Positions 33,601 to 43,154 of a stretch of 64,000 bases of DNA are shown piece after piece; the stretch's first letter is position 1, and every line of letters begins with the position of its first letter. This DNA comes from Pseudomonadota bacterium. Lineage in GTDB: Bacteria; Verrucomicrobiota; Verrucomicrobiia; Limisphaerales; SXTU01. The stretch lies in contig RFSE01000005.1 in assembly GCA_009924135.1 (NCBI GenBank), forward strand, positions 20,097 through 84,096, written 5' to 3'. Below the pieces are notes generated by a model. It was given only the letters and a program-made list of their open reading frames with translations, searched no databases and had not been told where the DNA came from. A program made the translations under genes and the position numbers.

Positions 33601-35025
33601 CTAGGTGAACAGTTCCGCGATCGGCGCGCCGCCATCCACGATGCGCGTGGGCCGGCCGGTGAGGTCGTTGATCGCGGTGTGTTCCCAGTCGATGCCGAGG
33701 TGGTTATAGAGCGTGGCCAGGAAGTCGCCGGGGCTGCACGGGCGTTCGAGCGGGTCTTCGCCCCGCTTGTCGCTCGCACCGATGACGCCGCCGCCGGGAA
33801 TGCCGCCGCCAGCCCAGAGATTCGAAAAGACGCGCGGCCAGTGGTCGCGCCCCGGCTGCAAAGTGCCGGCCGCCCCGCTCGCGGGATGCGCCCCGGTGCT
33901 GCGGTCGAAGCTGATCTTCGGGGTGCGGCCGAACTCGCCGGTCACCACGACCATCACGCGCTTGGCCAGGCCGCGCGCGTGAATGTCCTCGATGAGCGCC
34001 GTGACCGCCTGGTCATAGGCCCAGCAGCGGTAACGCAACCCGTTGAAGACGTGCGCGTTGACGGCGTGGTCGTCCCAGTTGTTGCCCGCCGTACCGCAAA
34101 TCGCGCCGTCCAGATTGCTGTGGATGATCTCGACGCCGGATTCGACGAGGCGGCGCGCGAGGAGCAGTTGCTGGCCCCACCGGTTCCGGCCATAGCGATC
34201 CCGCGTCCGATCATCTTCCTTGCCGAGATCGAAGGCATCGCGGGTCTTCGGATTCGTGAGCAATGTCACGGCCTGCGACTCGAACTGGTCCAGCGCCCCC
34301 AATTCGCCTTCCTTGTCGAAGGAGCGTTCGAGGGAGTCGAGGTTCTGCCGGAGGACGGTGCGGTCACTGAGGCGACGGGACTCCGAGGCACTGGCCAGGC
34401 CGATGTTCGGGACCTGGAAGTTCGGGCGGCTCGGATCATCGGTGATCGAGAAAGCCGAATAGGCGTTGCCCAAGTAAGCGGGACCGGCGTAACCGCCTTC
34501 GATGGGGTTAATCGCGACGTAATTGGGCAGCGGGCTGGTGCGTCCGGCCTGCTTGGAGCGCAGGTAGTTGGACACGCACATCCAGTCCGGGTAACGCGGC
34601 GCGGTCTTGTCACGGTCATCGGAATCACCGGAGAGCATCCGCAAGTGGCCGGCGGGATGTCCGCCCGCGCGATGGCTCATGGAGCGGATGAGGGTGTACT
34701 TGTCCGCCATCTTGGCATGCAGCGGCAGCAGCTCGGTGATGTGCGTGCCGGGGACGTTGGTGGGAATGACCTTGAACGGGCCGCGATAGTCCGTGCTGGC
34801 ATCGGGCTTCGGATCGTAGGTGTCCACGTGGGACAGGCCGCCGATGAGCCAGACCATGATGACGGCGGTCTTTTCCTTCGGCGGTTTGCCCGCGTTCTCG
34901 GCGCGCAGGCGCAAGAGGCCGGGCAAACTCAGCGTGGCGAAGCCGGTAAGGCCGATGTTCATGAACCCGCGCCGGCTGACGGGGCCGGCGCAACGCACAA
35001 GGGGTGATTTTTTAGGCGAGGTCAT
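33601..35025 (-). CDS. DUF1501 domain-containing protein (second of tandem pair)
   Basis: The 474-aa protein starts with a twin-arginine signal (SRRGFMNIGLTGFATLSLPG). DUF1501 motifs are KTAVIMVWLIGGLSHVDTYD, SMSHRAGGHPAGHLRMLSGD, WDDHAVNAHVFNGL and VVVTGEFGRTPKISFDRSTG, with PGRDHWPRVFSNLWAGGGIP near the end. It closely resembles the adjacent gene at 35065 (same signal, same C-terminal GRPTRIV-GG-PI-EL end), so the two arose by tandem duplication. A secreted hydrolase-like fold acting with the DUF1549 protein upstream is expected; the substrate is unknown. Confidence 0.92.
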   Translation of the reverse strand: MTSPKKSPLVRCAGPVSRRGFMNIGLTGFATLSLPGLLRLRAENAGKPPKEKTAVIMVWLIGGLSHVDTYDPKPDASTDYRGPFKVIPTNVPGTHITELLPLHAKMADKYTLIRSMSHRAGGHPAGHLRMLSGDSDDRDKTAPRYPDWMCVSNYLRSKQAGRTSPLPNYVAINPIEGGYAGPAYLGNAYSAFSITDDPSRPNFQVPNIGLASASESRRLSDRTVLRQNLDSLERSFDKEGELGALDQFESQAVTLLTNPKTRDAFDLGKEDDRTRDRYGRNRWGQQLLLARRLVESGVEIIHSNLDGAICGTAGNNWDDHAVNAHVFNGLRYRCWAYDQAVTALIEDIHARGLAKRVMVVVTGEFGRTPKISFDRSTGAHPASGAAGTLQPGRDHWPRVFSNLWAGGGIPGGGVIGASDKRGEDPLERPCSPGDFLATLYNHLGIDWEHTAINDLTGRPTRIVDGGAPIAELFT

Positions 35026-35064
35026 GATGTTGGTGCGCTGGACGCTTGGTAAATAGACGGTGGA

Positions 35065-36501
35065 TTAGCCGGTTAATTCGCTGATGGGGCTGCCGCCACT
35101 CACAATATGCGTGGGGCGTCCGGTGAAGTCCTTGATCGTGGCGTGCTGCCAGTCAAGGCCGAGGTGATGATAGATCGTTGCCAGGAAATCGGCCGGCTGA
35201 CAGGGGCGTTCGGTCACTTCCTCGCCCCGTTTGTCCGTGGCTCCGATGACGCCGCCCATGCGGAACCGGCCCCCGGCCCAGAGGTTCGAAAAGGCCTGCG
35301 GCCAGTGATCGCGCCCGGGTTGCGTGGTGCCGGCAGGACCGCTGCCATCGCCGCCGCCAGTGCTGCGGTCGAAGCTGATCTTCGGCGTCCGGCCAAACTC
35401 GCCGCTGACCACCACCAGCACCCGTTGATCGAGGCCGCGCGCGTAAATGTCCTCGATGAGCGCGGAGACGGCCTGGTCGTAGTTGCCCATGCGGAAACGC
35501 AGCGCGTCGAAAATGTGATGATCCACCGCGTGGTCGTCCCAGACGCCCGTGCGACCGCAGAGCGGGCCGCTCAACTGGCTGGTGACGATTTCGACGCCGG
35601 CTTCCACGAGCCGGCGCGCGAGCAGCAACTGCTGACCCCACCGGTTCCGCCCGTAGCGGTCGCGGGTGCGGGAGTCTTCCTTGCTGAGGTCAAAAGCGTC
35701 GCGCGTCTGCGGATGGGTGAGCAACGTCAGGGCTTGCGCCTCGAACTGGTCCAGCGCGCCAAGCTCGCCTTCCTTGTCGAAGGCGCGCTCCAGGGTGTCC
35801 AGGCTCTGGCGCAGAGTGGCGCGATCGCCCAGCCGCCGCGACTCGGCAGAATTGCCCACCCCAATGTTGGGCACCTCGAAGCGCGGCAGGTTGGGATCGT
35901 CCTGCACCGCGAACGTTGAGTAGGCATCGCCGAGATAAGCCGGGCCGTTGTATTCGAGCGGCGCGTTCACGCCGATGTAGTTGGGGAGCGGGTTGGTCCG
36001 CTTGCCTTCCCGGGCTCGCAGGTAGTGGGCGACCGACATCCAGTCGGGCAGGCGGGGTTTGGGTTTGTCGCGCGTGTCGAGGTCGCCGGAAAGCATCTGC
36101 ATCGAACCGGCCGGATGACCGCCGGCCGTCTGCTTCATGCTGCGGATCAAGGTGAACTTGTCGGCGAGCCTGGCCTGCAGGGGCAGCAGCTCGGTGAGGC
36201 GCGTGCCCGGTACGTTCGTCGCAATGGTCCTGAACGGTCCGCGATACTCGCTGCCAATGTCGGGCTTGGGGTCGTACGTGTCCAGATGCGAGCAACCGCC
36301 CGGCTTCCAGACCATGATGACGGCAGTCTTGGGCCGGTTGGGTTGGGCTGCACCCGCCGCCCGCAACCGGAACAGTCCCGGCAGACTCAAGGTCGCGAAT
36401 CCCGTCAGGCCGACCCGCATGAACTCCCGCCGTCCCAATGGCCCGGGGCAACGCACAGGAGCGGACGATGCGGTGGGCGATGACATGGGAGAGCGAGGCA
36501 C
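35065..36501 (-). CDS. DUF1501 domain-containing protein (first of tandem pair)
   Basis: The 478-aa protein has a twin-arginine signal (GRREFMRVGLTGFATLSLPG). It shares with its downstream paralogue KTAVIMVWKPGGCSHLDTYD, TAGGHPAGSMQMLSGD, VWDDHAVDHHIFDAL, VVVSGEFGRTPKISFDRSTG and PGRDHWPQAFSNLWAGG. The metal-site positions are conserved, so both copies look active. It follows the PPC-domain gene by 14 nt and precedes its paralogue by 39 nt, within the four-gene 33.6-41.0 kb operon. Confidence 0.92.
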   Translation of the reverse strand: MPRSPMSSPTASSAPVRCPGPLGRREFMRVGLTGFATLSLPGLFRLRAAGAAQPNRPKTAVIMVWKPGGCSHLDTYDPKPDIGSEYRGPFRTIATNVPGTRLTELLPLQARLADKFTLIRSMKQTAGGHPAGSMQMLSGDLDTRDKPKPRLPDWMSVAHYLRAREGKRTNPLPNYIGVNAPLEYNGPAYLGDAYSTFAVQDDPNLPRFEVPNIGVGNSAESRRLGDRATLRQSLDTLERAFDKEGELGALDQFEAQALTLLTHPQTRDAFDLSKEDSRTRDRYGRNRWGQQLLLARRLVEAGVEIVTSQLSGPLCGRTGVWDDHAVDHHIFDALRFRMGNYDQAVSALIEDIYARGLDQRVLVVVSGEFGRTPKISFDRSTGGGDGSGPAGTTQPGRDHWPQAFSNLWAGGRFRMGGVIGATDKRGEEVTERPCQPADFLATIYHHLGLDWQHATIKDFTGRPTHIVSGGSPISELTG

Positions 36502-36515
36502 TGGTGCCAGTGCGG

Positions 36516-38798
36516 CTATTTTTTATCCGCCGGCAACACGCGGATGCGGATGGGTTCGGACACGACAATGTCGGCGATATCCTTGGGCGCAGCGGCGTCG
36601 GTCGCGGCCTTCATGCGTTTGGCGGCTTCGGCTTTGGCTGCCTCGGCGGACTTGAGTTTTTCTTCGGCCGCCTTGGCGGCCGCCTCGACGGCGGCGCGCT
36701 TCTCGGCGGGTGAACCGGCGACTTCAGCGGCGAGTTTTTTCGCCTCGGCGGCCCGGGCGGCGGCCTCCTGTTCGGCCTTCCTTTGTGCAGCCTCGGCGAG
36801 CACGACAGCGGCCGGGTTGTGGCGATATTTCACCACGTAACCGCTCGTCAACGCGACCGTGTGTTCACCAGGTGCGGGCTTGAGCGTTGCGAAATCGAGC
36901 ACGAGATCCGCCGTCTCGGCCTTCGCGGCGACCTCCAACGGTTTGAGACCGGTGATCGCCGAGCCGTAAGGCCGCAGGCGGAGCTGGCCGGAGACTTCGC
37001 TGCGCCAGGTGAGCTTGAGTGGGATGGTAAGCTTCTCGCCGGCCTTCACCTCCCAGACCTTGTCTTCGCGGGCGGCCACGGTGATGGGCGCACCCTCGGC
37101 GTCCGTGACGGAAATGGGCACGTCCGCCATGAGGCGCGGCTTGGGAATCTCGCCGGTGGCGTCACGCACTGGCCAGGCCATCGAAGCAAGCTGCACAGGA
37201 CGGGTCACGGTGGCGCCATTGATCTGCGCGCGGCCCATCATTTTCGCGATGCCGATGGAGCGCGGAGCCTTCTCTGACGCGCTGATGAGCAACATCCCCT
37301 GCGACTTGCCCGCCGGAATCTTCAGGCCTGCCGCCGACACGCCCGTGGGCAGGTTCTCCATGCCCAGTTCGATCTCGCCGTCGAAACCATCGCGCCGGTT
37401 GACCACCACTTCCAACGCCAGGGTGCCGCCGGGCCGCAGGGCGAGCGGCTTGGACTGCGCGTTGCGGTCACCGTTGCGCAGCTCGTAATGCACCACCCAC
37501 GCGGCCAGAGCGAAGTCGGGCGTCGCTGGACGGATGAGCAGCCGGTAAACGTTCGCGCGATCACTGCGCGTGCCGCCGAAGAGGTCACGGAGCTGGAGGC
37601 GGTAGAGACCATCCTCTTTGATCTCGAGCTTGCCGAGAATGTCGGCGGAACCGCCGTCGTAGGGCGGGCCGTCGTAGGAGTAGCCGTTGCTCGAGGGCTT
37701 CATCGGGGGCGGAATGTCGTTCAGCTCGGCCACATCGGTGAGTTTCTCTTTGTCGCCTTCCTTCGTGACGCGCTGCACCAGCACGAAGGGATCGGTCGGC
37801 AGTCCGAGCCGCTCGGATGCGACCTCGATCCACCACACCTCGCCTTTCTTCGCGTTGAACTCGTACGTGTCCACGTCCGCCGCCGGGAAGAAGCGGCCGG
37901 AGATTTCGCAGGGCAACGTGATCTTCTGGGCCTGGGCGTGTTCGTTGTTCGGCTCCACCTCGGCGATCTGCGGGAGATTGAACTGGTATTCCGGGTTCCA
38001 CGAAAACGCGTTGACCGAACGCGTCACCGCCTGGCGCGGTACCGGCGCTTCCGTCGCCACGGGCTGCAAGGCCAGGCGGTAGAACTGGTCCGCTCCGCCC
38101 TTGAAGGTCAGCGAATGCACCTTCAGGAAGTACTTCCCGTCCGCCGGGGGCGTGAAGTCCACCAGCCCGCTCGTACGATTGACGACGAGGTCACGGCCCT
38201 CGGCATCGGCGACGATGAGCACGGGCACGAGCTTGGAATCAATGCCCGTCGTCGCGCACTCCGCAATGAGCCGCTGGCCCTTCTGGCCGGGGAACGAATA
38301 GAAATCCACCGCGCGCGCGGTGACGGTTGCGTTGCATACGGAGCCGGGCTTCAGCTCGACGGCCGTTTCGAGCGTGGTGTTCGGCTTGGTGCGGGTGATC
38401 TCTGCGAGCTTGCTGACGGAGAACGCGCGGGCCGAGGAGATGCCCAGCCGCGAGACGAACCGCGCGTCATGCACGCCCTCGGGCGCATCGGCGGCCACGG
38501 TGATGAGGAACTTGTTCGCTTCGCCCGGCTTGGCCTTGGCCGTGATTTTGGGCGTGGAGAAAAGCAGGTCGGTCAGGCCATCCAGTTCCTCGCCCGTGAT
38601 GCTGACTTCGACCGTGGTACCGAGCTGCGCGCCCATGGGCATCGTGGTGAGCAGGCGTGGCGTGGGGAGAATGACGGACTGGGCGAACGCGGTGGCGGTG
38701 AGGGCGAGCCAGGCGACGCAAACTAGAAACCCGGTCCGCTGAGCAAGGTGGGCAACGATATGCCGGTTGCGTGCGAAGGCGAATTCCCTCTCCCCCAT
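36516..38798 (-). CDS. Pre-peptidase (PPC)-domain protein with C-terminal Ala/Lys/Glu coiled coil
   Basis: From ATG 38798 the protein is 760 aa. The start is uncertain because this ATG lies inside a palindromic repeat, but the signal peptide (FLVCVAWLALTATAFAQS) is encoded just after it. The N-terminal Ig-like region begins VILPTPRLLTTMPMGAQLGT. Two PPC domains follow (DFYSFPGQKGQRLIAECATT; VDTYEFNAKKGEVWWIEVAS), a family that stabilises or targets secreted enzymes. Residues about 670-740 are a low-complexity Ala/Lys/Glu coiled coil (EAAQRKAEQEAAARAAEAKK). Such proteins regularly accompany DUF1549/DUF1501 partners in this phylum. The product should be extracytoplasmic. Confidence 0.82.
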   Translation of the reverse strand: MGEREFAFARNRHIVAHLAQRTGFLVCVAWLALTATAFAQSVILPTPRLLTTMPMGAQLGTTVEVSITGEELDGLTDLLFSTPKITAKAKPGEANKFLITVAADAPEGVHDARFVSRLGISSARAFSVSKLAEITRTKPNTTLETAVELKPGSVCNATVTARAVDFYSFPGQKGQRLIAECATTGIDSKLVPVLIVADAEGRDLVVNRTSGLVDFTPPADGKYFLKVHSLTFKGGADQFYRLALQPVATEAPVPRQAVTRSVNAFSWNPEYQFNLPQIAEVEPNNEHAQAQKITLPCEISGRFFPAADVDTYEFNAKKGEVWWIEVASERLGLPTDPFVLVQRVTKEGDKEKLTDVAELNDIPPPMKPSSNGYSYDGPPYDGGSADILGKLEIKEDGLYRLQLRDLFGGTRSDRANVYRLLIRPATPDFALAAWVVHYELRNGDRNAQSKPLALRPGGTLALEVVVNRRDGFDGEIELGMENLPTGVSAAGLKIPAGKSQGMLLISASEKAPRSIGIAKMMGRAQINGATVTRPVQLASMAWPVRDATGEIPKPRLMADVPISVTDAEGAPITVAAREDKVWEVKAGEKLTIPLKLTWRSEVSGQLRLRPYGSAITGLKPLEVAAKAETADLVLDFATLKPAPGEHTVALTSGYVVKYRHNPAAVVLAEAAQRKAEQEAAARAAEAKKLAAEVAGSPAEKRAAVEAAAKAAEEKLKSAEAAKAEAAKRMKAATDAAAPKDIADIVVSEPIRIRVLPADKK

Positions 38799-38953
38799 CG
38801 GGGGAGAGGGCAGGGTGAGGGGGCGGGCGGGCGAACTAAAGGTTTGTCCGAATTCAAGAGGTGTGCCGGGAGTGCGGATTGCCATCCAGCCCGCTTGAAC
38901 TGCTGTGCGACGCGCCCCCTCAGCCCGGCCCTCTCCCCCGATGGGGGAGAGGG
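38786..38953. repeat. Inverted pair of the CCCCCATCGGGGG palindrome
   Basis: Copies at 38786-38810 and 38929-38953 each form a 25-bp palindrome. Outside the palindromes both carry related flanks in opposite orientation (CAGGGTGAGGGGGC and GCCCCCTCAGCCCG). The whole is a REPIN-like doublet with a 118-bp centre. It overlaps the proposed start of the PPC gene. Confidence 0.85.
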
Positions 38954-39046
38954 AGTCGCGCGCCGCCGACCGAAGCCGTGTGCGAAACAGGCGCCTGAGA
39001 CCATGATTAGTCTTTAAGGAAATAACAGCAGACTTGGGCGACATGG

Positions 39047-41035
39047 CTAGTGGTTGTAGAGAAATTCCTTCGTGTTGATAAGCGCCCAGAGCAGGTCCTC
39101 ATAGGCGATGCGGCGGGCCTGGTCAGGCGGCAACGGTTTCCCCTGCGCATCTTCGCGGGGCCGGGAAAGATACTCCTCGACGACGGCCTGTTCGTGCGAC
39201 TGCGGCTCGCGGGCAAAGGCGGCCAGATACAGTTCGCGAATCTTCGGCGCGGCCGGTTTGTCGTCCTTGGCCAGCCGCTCCGCGCGTCCGCCACCGGCCC
39301 CCAGTTTGCCCTTCACATCGCTGGCGTTCATCAGGTGCAGGCTCTGCGCCAGGCTCGCGGATGAAGCGCGTTCGCATTCGCACACGCTGGCCCCCTCGGG
39401 TCGGCCGAACACTTTCAGGAAGGCCGAGCCGCGGTTGTAACTGTTGTCCGGCAACGCAATCGCCCGCGTCCCGGCCGGCAGATCAGCGAAGTCCGTCTTC
39501 GCGCCGGTGAACTGGTCAATCGAATCGAGCAACACCTCGGCCTGCATCCGGCGCGGGTAGAAGTGCGAATAGTTCTGGCGGTCCACGCCGTTGTGCTGGT
39601 TCGGCGTCGCGCTGAGCTGGTAGGTGGACGACTGGGTGATGACGCGCACCACGGCCTTGAGGTCAATTTTCTTGTTCTCCGCCTGCGCCACGCCGCGCTT
39701 GTGGAAGATCACGTCCTCGCCCGCCGTGGCCGTGGGCTTGCGCCCGATCTGGCTGAAGAATGCCGACATGCTGTAATAATCATGCTGGCTCCAGCGCTCG
39801 AACGGATGGTGATGGCATTGGGCGCACTGCATCCGCACGCCCAGGAAAAGTTGCGCCACATCCTCGATCTGCTCGGTCGGCTGCTTCACGCGCTTGTACC
39901 AGGCCACCGGGGGATTGCCCTCGATAGTGCCGGTGGCCGCGAGGAGCTGCCGCACCAACTGGTCATAGGGCTTGTTGGCCAGCAGGCTGTCGCGCACCCA
40001 GGAGTGGAAAGCGAAGTTCGCGGTGATGTCGCTCGCGCCGTCGCGCTTGTTCTTGAGCAGCGCCGTCCATTTGTTGGCGAAGTAATCCGCGTAGTCCGGG
40101 CTCGAGAGCAGGGCATCCACCAGCTTGTCGCGCTTCGCCGGGTCCTTGCTCGCCAGGAACACCTCCGCTTCGGCCGCCGAGGGCAGGCGGCCCGCGATGT
40201 CCAGTGACACGCGGCGAAGGTACGTGGCGTCATCGCACACCGGCGAAGGCGGCACGCCGATGAGTTTCAAGTTCGCAAAAACCAGTTCATCGACGAAGTT
40301 CTTGTTCGGCGGCAGATTCTTAACGGGAGCGCCCAAGGGAATGGAGACATTGCACACCGCCGCCAGCCCCTGATAACGCACCATCACGGCAACGTTGCCG
40401 GGGATGTCGCTGATCTTCACCCGGCCGGTCTCGGAAGCTTCGGCCATTGCGCGGTCGTTTGCCTCGTAGAGGGCCACTGGCGTGACATCGCGCGTGCGAC
40501 CGTCGCTGTAGCGGGCGGTGATCTTGAGCTGCTGTTCGCCCTTCACCTTGATCGTCTTGCGCGGCGGTTGGACGTCGAGCGAGACCAGCTTGGGCGCGGT
40601 GTCGCGGTCGAAGATCATGCCCTGCTGGAGCCAGGAACGCAGCAACCGGTACGGCTCGGAACCTTCTTCGAGCCGTTGCCCACCGCCGTGGGCCACGCGG
40701 TTCACGGCCTTCCTCAGCAACAAGCTCTGGTCCGGCGAGGCCGCGAACACCCGGCGTCCGTGCGATTCCTTCACCAGATGTTCGTAATCCTCCTGCGGCT
40801 CGAACCCGAGCAACGAAAGCTGGAAGCCGTTCTGTCCCTGACCCGCCTTGGCATGGCAGGCTCCGGAATTGCACCCCGCCTTCGTCAGCACCGGCACCAC
40901 ATCATTGACGAAACTGACCGGACGCAGTCTCTCAGCGGCGAAGACCGGCAGCGCCAGCAGCAGGCCCGCCAGCCACGCCGGCCGGCCGCGCCGGACAGCG
41001 AGGGCGAAAACGGGCCGTAACGGGTTGATATGCAC
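39047..41035 (-). CDS. DUF1549/DUF1553 domain protein with apparent internal deletion
   Basis: The 662-aa protein has a signal peptide (LAGLLLALPVFAAERLRP). The head VVPVLTKAGCNSGACHAKAG is typical of the large DUF1549 subfamily. A bacterial Ig-like segment (KTIKVKGEQQLKITARYSDG) follows, then DUF1549 (DELVFANLKLIGVPPSPVCD, MQCAQCHHHPFERWSQHDYY with CxxCH). DUF1553 is short: after VIFHKRGVAQAENKK the sequence passes directly to IDLKAVVRVITQSSTYQLSA, skipping the usual LADW..NPFFARA-NR-W..F-GRGLV block of roughly 70-80 residues. The reading frame is preserved. The C-terminal part, with QAEVLLDSIDQFTG and DLLWALINTKEFLYNH, is normal. Confidence 0.88.
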   Translation of the reverse strand: MHINPLRPVFALAVRRGRPAWLAGLLLALPVFAAERLRPVSFVNDVVPVLTKAGCNSGACHAKAGQGQNGFQLSLLGFEPQEDYEHLVKESHGRRVFAASPDQSLLLRKAVNRVAHGGGQRLEEGSEPYRLLRSWLQQGMIFDRDTAPKLVSLDVQPPRKTIKVKGEQQLKITARYSDGRTRDVTPVALYEANDRAMAEASETGRVKISDIPGNVAVMVRYQGLAAVCNVSIPLGAPVKNLPPNKNFVDELVFANLKLIGVPPSPVCDDATYLRRVSLDIAGRLPSAAEAEVFLASKDPAKRDKLVDALLSSPDYADYFANKWTALLKNKRDGASDITANFAFHSWVRDSLLANKPYDQLVRQLLAATGTIEGNPPVAWYKRVKQPTEQIEDVAQLFLGVRMQCAQCHHHPFERWSQHDYYSMSAFFSQIGRKPTATAGEDVIFHKRGVAQAENKKIDLKAVVRVITQSSTYQLSATPNQHNGVDRQNYSHFYPRRMQAEVLLDSIDQFTGAKTDFADLPAGTRAIALPDNSYNRGSAFLKVFGRPEGASVCECERASSASLAQSLHLMNASDVKGKLGAGGGRAERLAKDDKPAAPKIRELYLAAFAREPQSHEQAVVEEYLSRPREDAQGKPLPPDQARRIAYEDLLWALINTKEFLYNH

Positions 41036-41226
41036 ATAGGTCTGATTGCCGGGCGAAAGGAATTCTTCAATTGGAGTGTGGGTTTGAATGTTTTTCAGGC
41101 AGTTACCCTCTCAAACCCGCCGAGCGATACCGTTAATTCCGATTCCAACCCTGTTTGATCACTGCCACGAAGGCACCCCGTTAGCGGACGCATCTTGGCA
41201 CAGCCCCCGAGGAGCGAGATTTTCCG

Positions 41227-41356
41227 GAGCGCGGCTGTGTCGCGGAGACCAGCCGCAGCGGCTGCCCTGACAGGAATTGTTCCGACGTTGCGCCACGGCT
41301 CACCATTCCGACGTTGCTGCGGCTGATCCCGCTCCCAGCGGGACACAGCCGCGCTC
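41227..41356. repeat. Inverted-repeat element without GTAG ends
   Basis: GAGCGCGGCTGTGTC at 41227-41241 is inverted perfectly at 41342-41356, with an inner pair ACCAGCCGCAGC / GCTGCGGCTGAT. TTCCGACGTTGC occurs twice in direct orientation in the middle. It fills the 412-bp gap between the divergent DUF1549 and esterase genes; no promoter is obvious there. Confidence 0.7.
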
Positions 41357-41447
41357 CCAGGGCAGTGGCAAGATGCGCTCCCCGTTAGCCGTGGCGGGCT
41401 AAAGCAGTGGCCAGCGCACCGGGCTTTTGGCAGGGTGTGCCGATCAC

Positions 41448-43091
41448 ATGAAACACCTTTTCGCGCTCCTCGCCTGGTTGTTGTTCCCGCTCGTCGCACA
41501 TGCTGCCACGCCGTCAGCGAAACCGGTCAAAGTCTTCCTCTTCGCGGGGCAATCGAACATGGTGGGCTCGGATGCACGGCCGGAGCGGATTGATGAGTTT
41601 CCGCTGTTCAAGGGTGTCGGGGCACCCCAGCCCGAGGTCCTCTACACCTATCTCGGGAGCAAGGCCGACAGCGGGTTCAAGGGCTGGGAACCCTTGCGTC
41701 CGCTCCAGTCCTTTGGCGCGGAGCTGACCTTTGCCCGCCGTCTGCGCGCCCAGGACGACGCTCCGCTGGCGATCATCAAATCGGCAATCGGCGGCACCAC
41801 GGTCGCGTTCGACTGGAATCCCGATGCCCCGGAGCCGGGCCAGAAGCTTTACCCCCGAACCCTCGCCCTGGTCCAAGGTGCGCTGCGCGACTTGGAACAA
41901 CGCGGCATCCGTTATCAGCTCGAGGCGGTCATCTGGCATCAGGGGGAAAACGACATGCTCGACCGCAAGCTCAACACCAATTACGCCGCCGGCTTCACCA
42001 AACTTATCGCGCGGCTGCGGACGGATCTCAAAGCCCCGCAACTCAAATGGTTCATCGGCGAGGTCAGTGAAAAGGGCATCTGGGGCATGGACAACCGGCA
42101 TAACCTCGCGATCCTGCGCGAGCAGCAGGACCAGGTGCTGGCGGCGGACCCGCTGCTGCGCTGGGTGCCGACGTCGCACCTGGCCTTCGAGGTCATGAAC
42201 CATGGCCAGCCGCACTATCACTTCGGCACGCAAGGCCAGCTCCAGATGGGCGAGGCCTTCGCCGCCGCGTATCTCAAGGAAATCGGCAAACCGTTGGCCC
42301 CGCCGGACCGTTCGTTCAAGGACCGCCTGCCCGTTGCGAAGGGGGCGCGCGTCCGCCTGTTCGTGCTCGCGGGCCAGCGCAACATGGAGGGCGAAGATGC
42401 GTTTGCCTCGCAGATTCCGCAAGCCGACGGGTTTGCCGCGCTCGCGCAAGCCCAGAAGGATGTCTTCTACCGCTACTCGCTCGGCGGCGGAGTCAAAACT
42501 TCCACCGGCTGGGAACCGCTCGGCCCGGTGGATTACCTCGACAACTTTGGACCGGAACTCAGTTTCGGAGCGCGGTTGCGGAAGTCACTGGAGGCCCGGG
42601 ACGGGATCGCCATCGTGAAGTTCACCCACAGCGGCGCGCAGTCGCCCGACTGGTCGCCCCGGGGTTCGCCGGAGGCCCGGCGCAACCTCTATCCCAAGTT
42701 CATCGCCTTCGTCCGCGACGCCAAGGCCGATCTGGTCCGGCAGGGTTACGATTGCACGGTGGAAGGGGTTTTCTGGCACACCGGCGAAAACGACACCTTC
42801 TTCGGCCCCTACCAGCGCAACTACGCCGCCGCGATGAAGGAGCTGATCGCCCAGACGCGGCTCGATCTCCAGCAGCCCGCCCTGCCGTGGTTCATCTCCG
42901 AGCAGCATCCCAAGGCGATCTGGCGCAACATGGAAGCGGTCAACACGGCCTTGAAGACGATGGCTCAAGCCGAGCCGAAGGTGTTCGTCATCCCGACGGC
43001 ACAACTACCCCACGAGCGACTGCACTTCGGCACGCGCGGGACGTTGTTGTTGGGAGAGGAACTGGCGCAGGCGTATTTGAAGTCGCGGTAG
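41448..43091 (+). CDS. Tandem SGNH esterase (sialate O-acetylesterase/CE6-like), second domain lacking the catalytic Ser
   Basis: The ATG at 41448 starts a signal peptide (MKHLFALLAWLLFPLVAHAA); the product is 547 aa. Two homologous SGNH domains follow. Domain 1 has VFLFAGQSNMVGSDA (Ser36), WHQGEND and HYHFGTQGQ, so nucleophile, oxyanion motif and catalytic His are present. Domain 2, from about residue 300, has LFVLAGQRNMEGED, with Arg311 in place of the Ser, but keeps WHTGEND and RLHFGTRGT. By family, domain 1 removes acetyl groups from carbohydrates outside the cytoplasm. Domain 2 is probably a non-catalytic copy. It is a single gene divergent from the DUF1549 operon. Confidence 0.88.
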   Translation: MKHLFALLAWLLFPLVAHAATPSAKPVKVFLFAGQSNMVGSDARPERIDEFPLFKGVGAPQPEVLYTYLGSKADSGFKGWEPLRPLQSFGAELTFARRLRAQDDAPLAIIKSAIGGTTVAFDWNPDAPEPGQKLYPRTLALVQGALRDLEQRGIRYQLEAVIWHQGENDMLDRKLNTNYAAGFTKLIARLRTDLKAPQLKWFIGEVSEKGIWGMDNRHNLAILREQQDQVLAADPLLRWVPTSHLAFEVMNHGQPHYHFGTQGQLQMGEAFAAAYLKEIGKPLAPPDRSFKDRLPVAKGARVRLFVLAGQRNMEGEDAFASQIPQADGFAALAQAQKDVFYRYSLGGGVKTSTGWEPLGPVDYLDNFGPELSFGARLRKSLEARDGIAIVKFTHSGAQSPDWSPRGSPEARRNLYPKFIAFVRDAKADLVRQGYDCTVEGVFWHTGENDTFFGPYQRNYAAAMKELIAQTRLDLQQPALPWFISEQHPKAIWRNMEAVNTALKTMAQAEPKVFVIPTAQLPHERLHFGTRGTLLLGEELAQAYLKSR

Positions 43092-43154
43092 TAACTGTCA
43101 GGACGCAAAACCGCGAAAACGTAAACATGGTGGAACTGGGATGCCGCGCTACCG

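Noticed and set aside
33347..33604. Short plus-strand open frame with GLQPAVSRV and ETADYKSAL
   Set aside because: It is a translation of the REPIN-like element at 33354-33488; such peptides arise from the repeat and are not a protein family.
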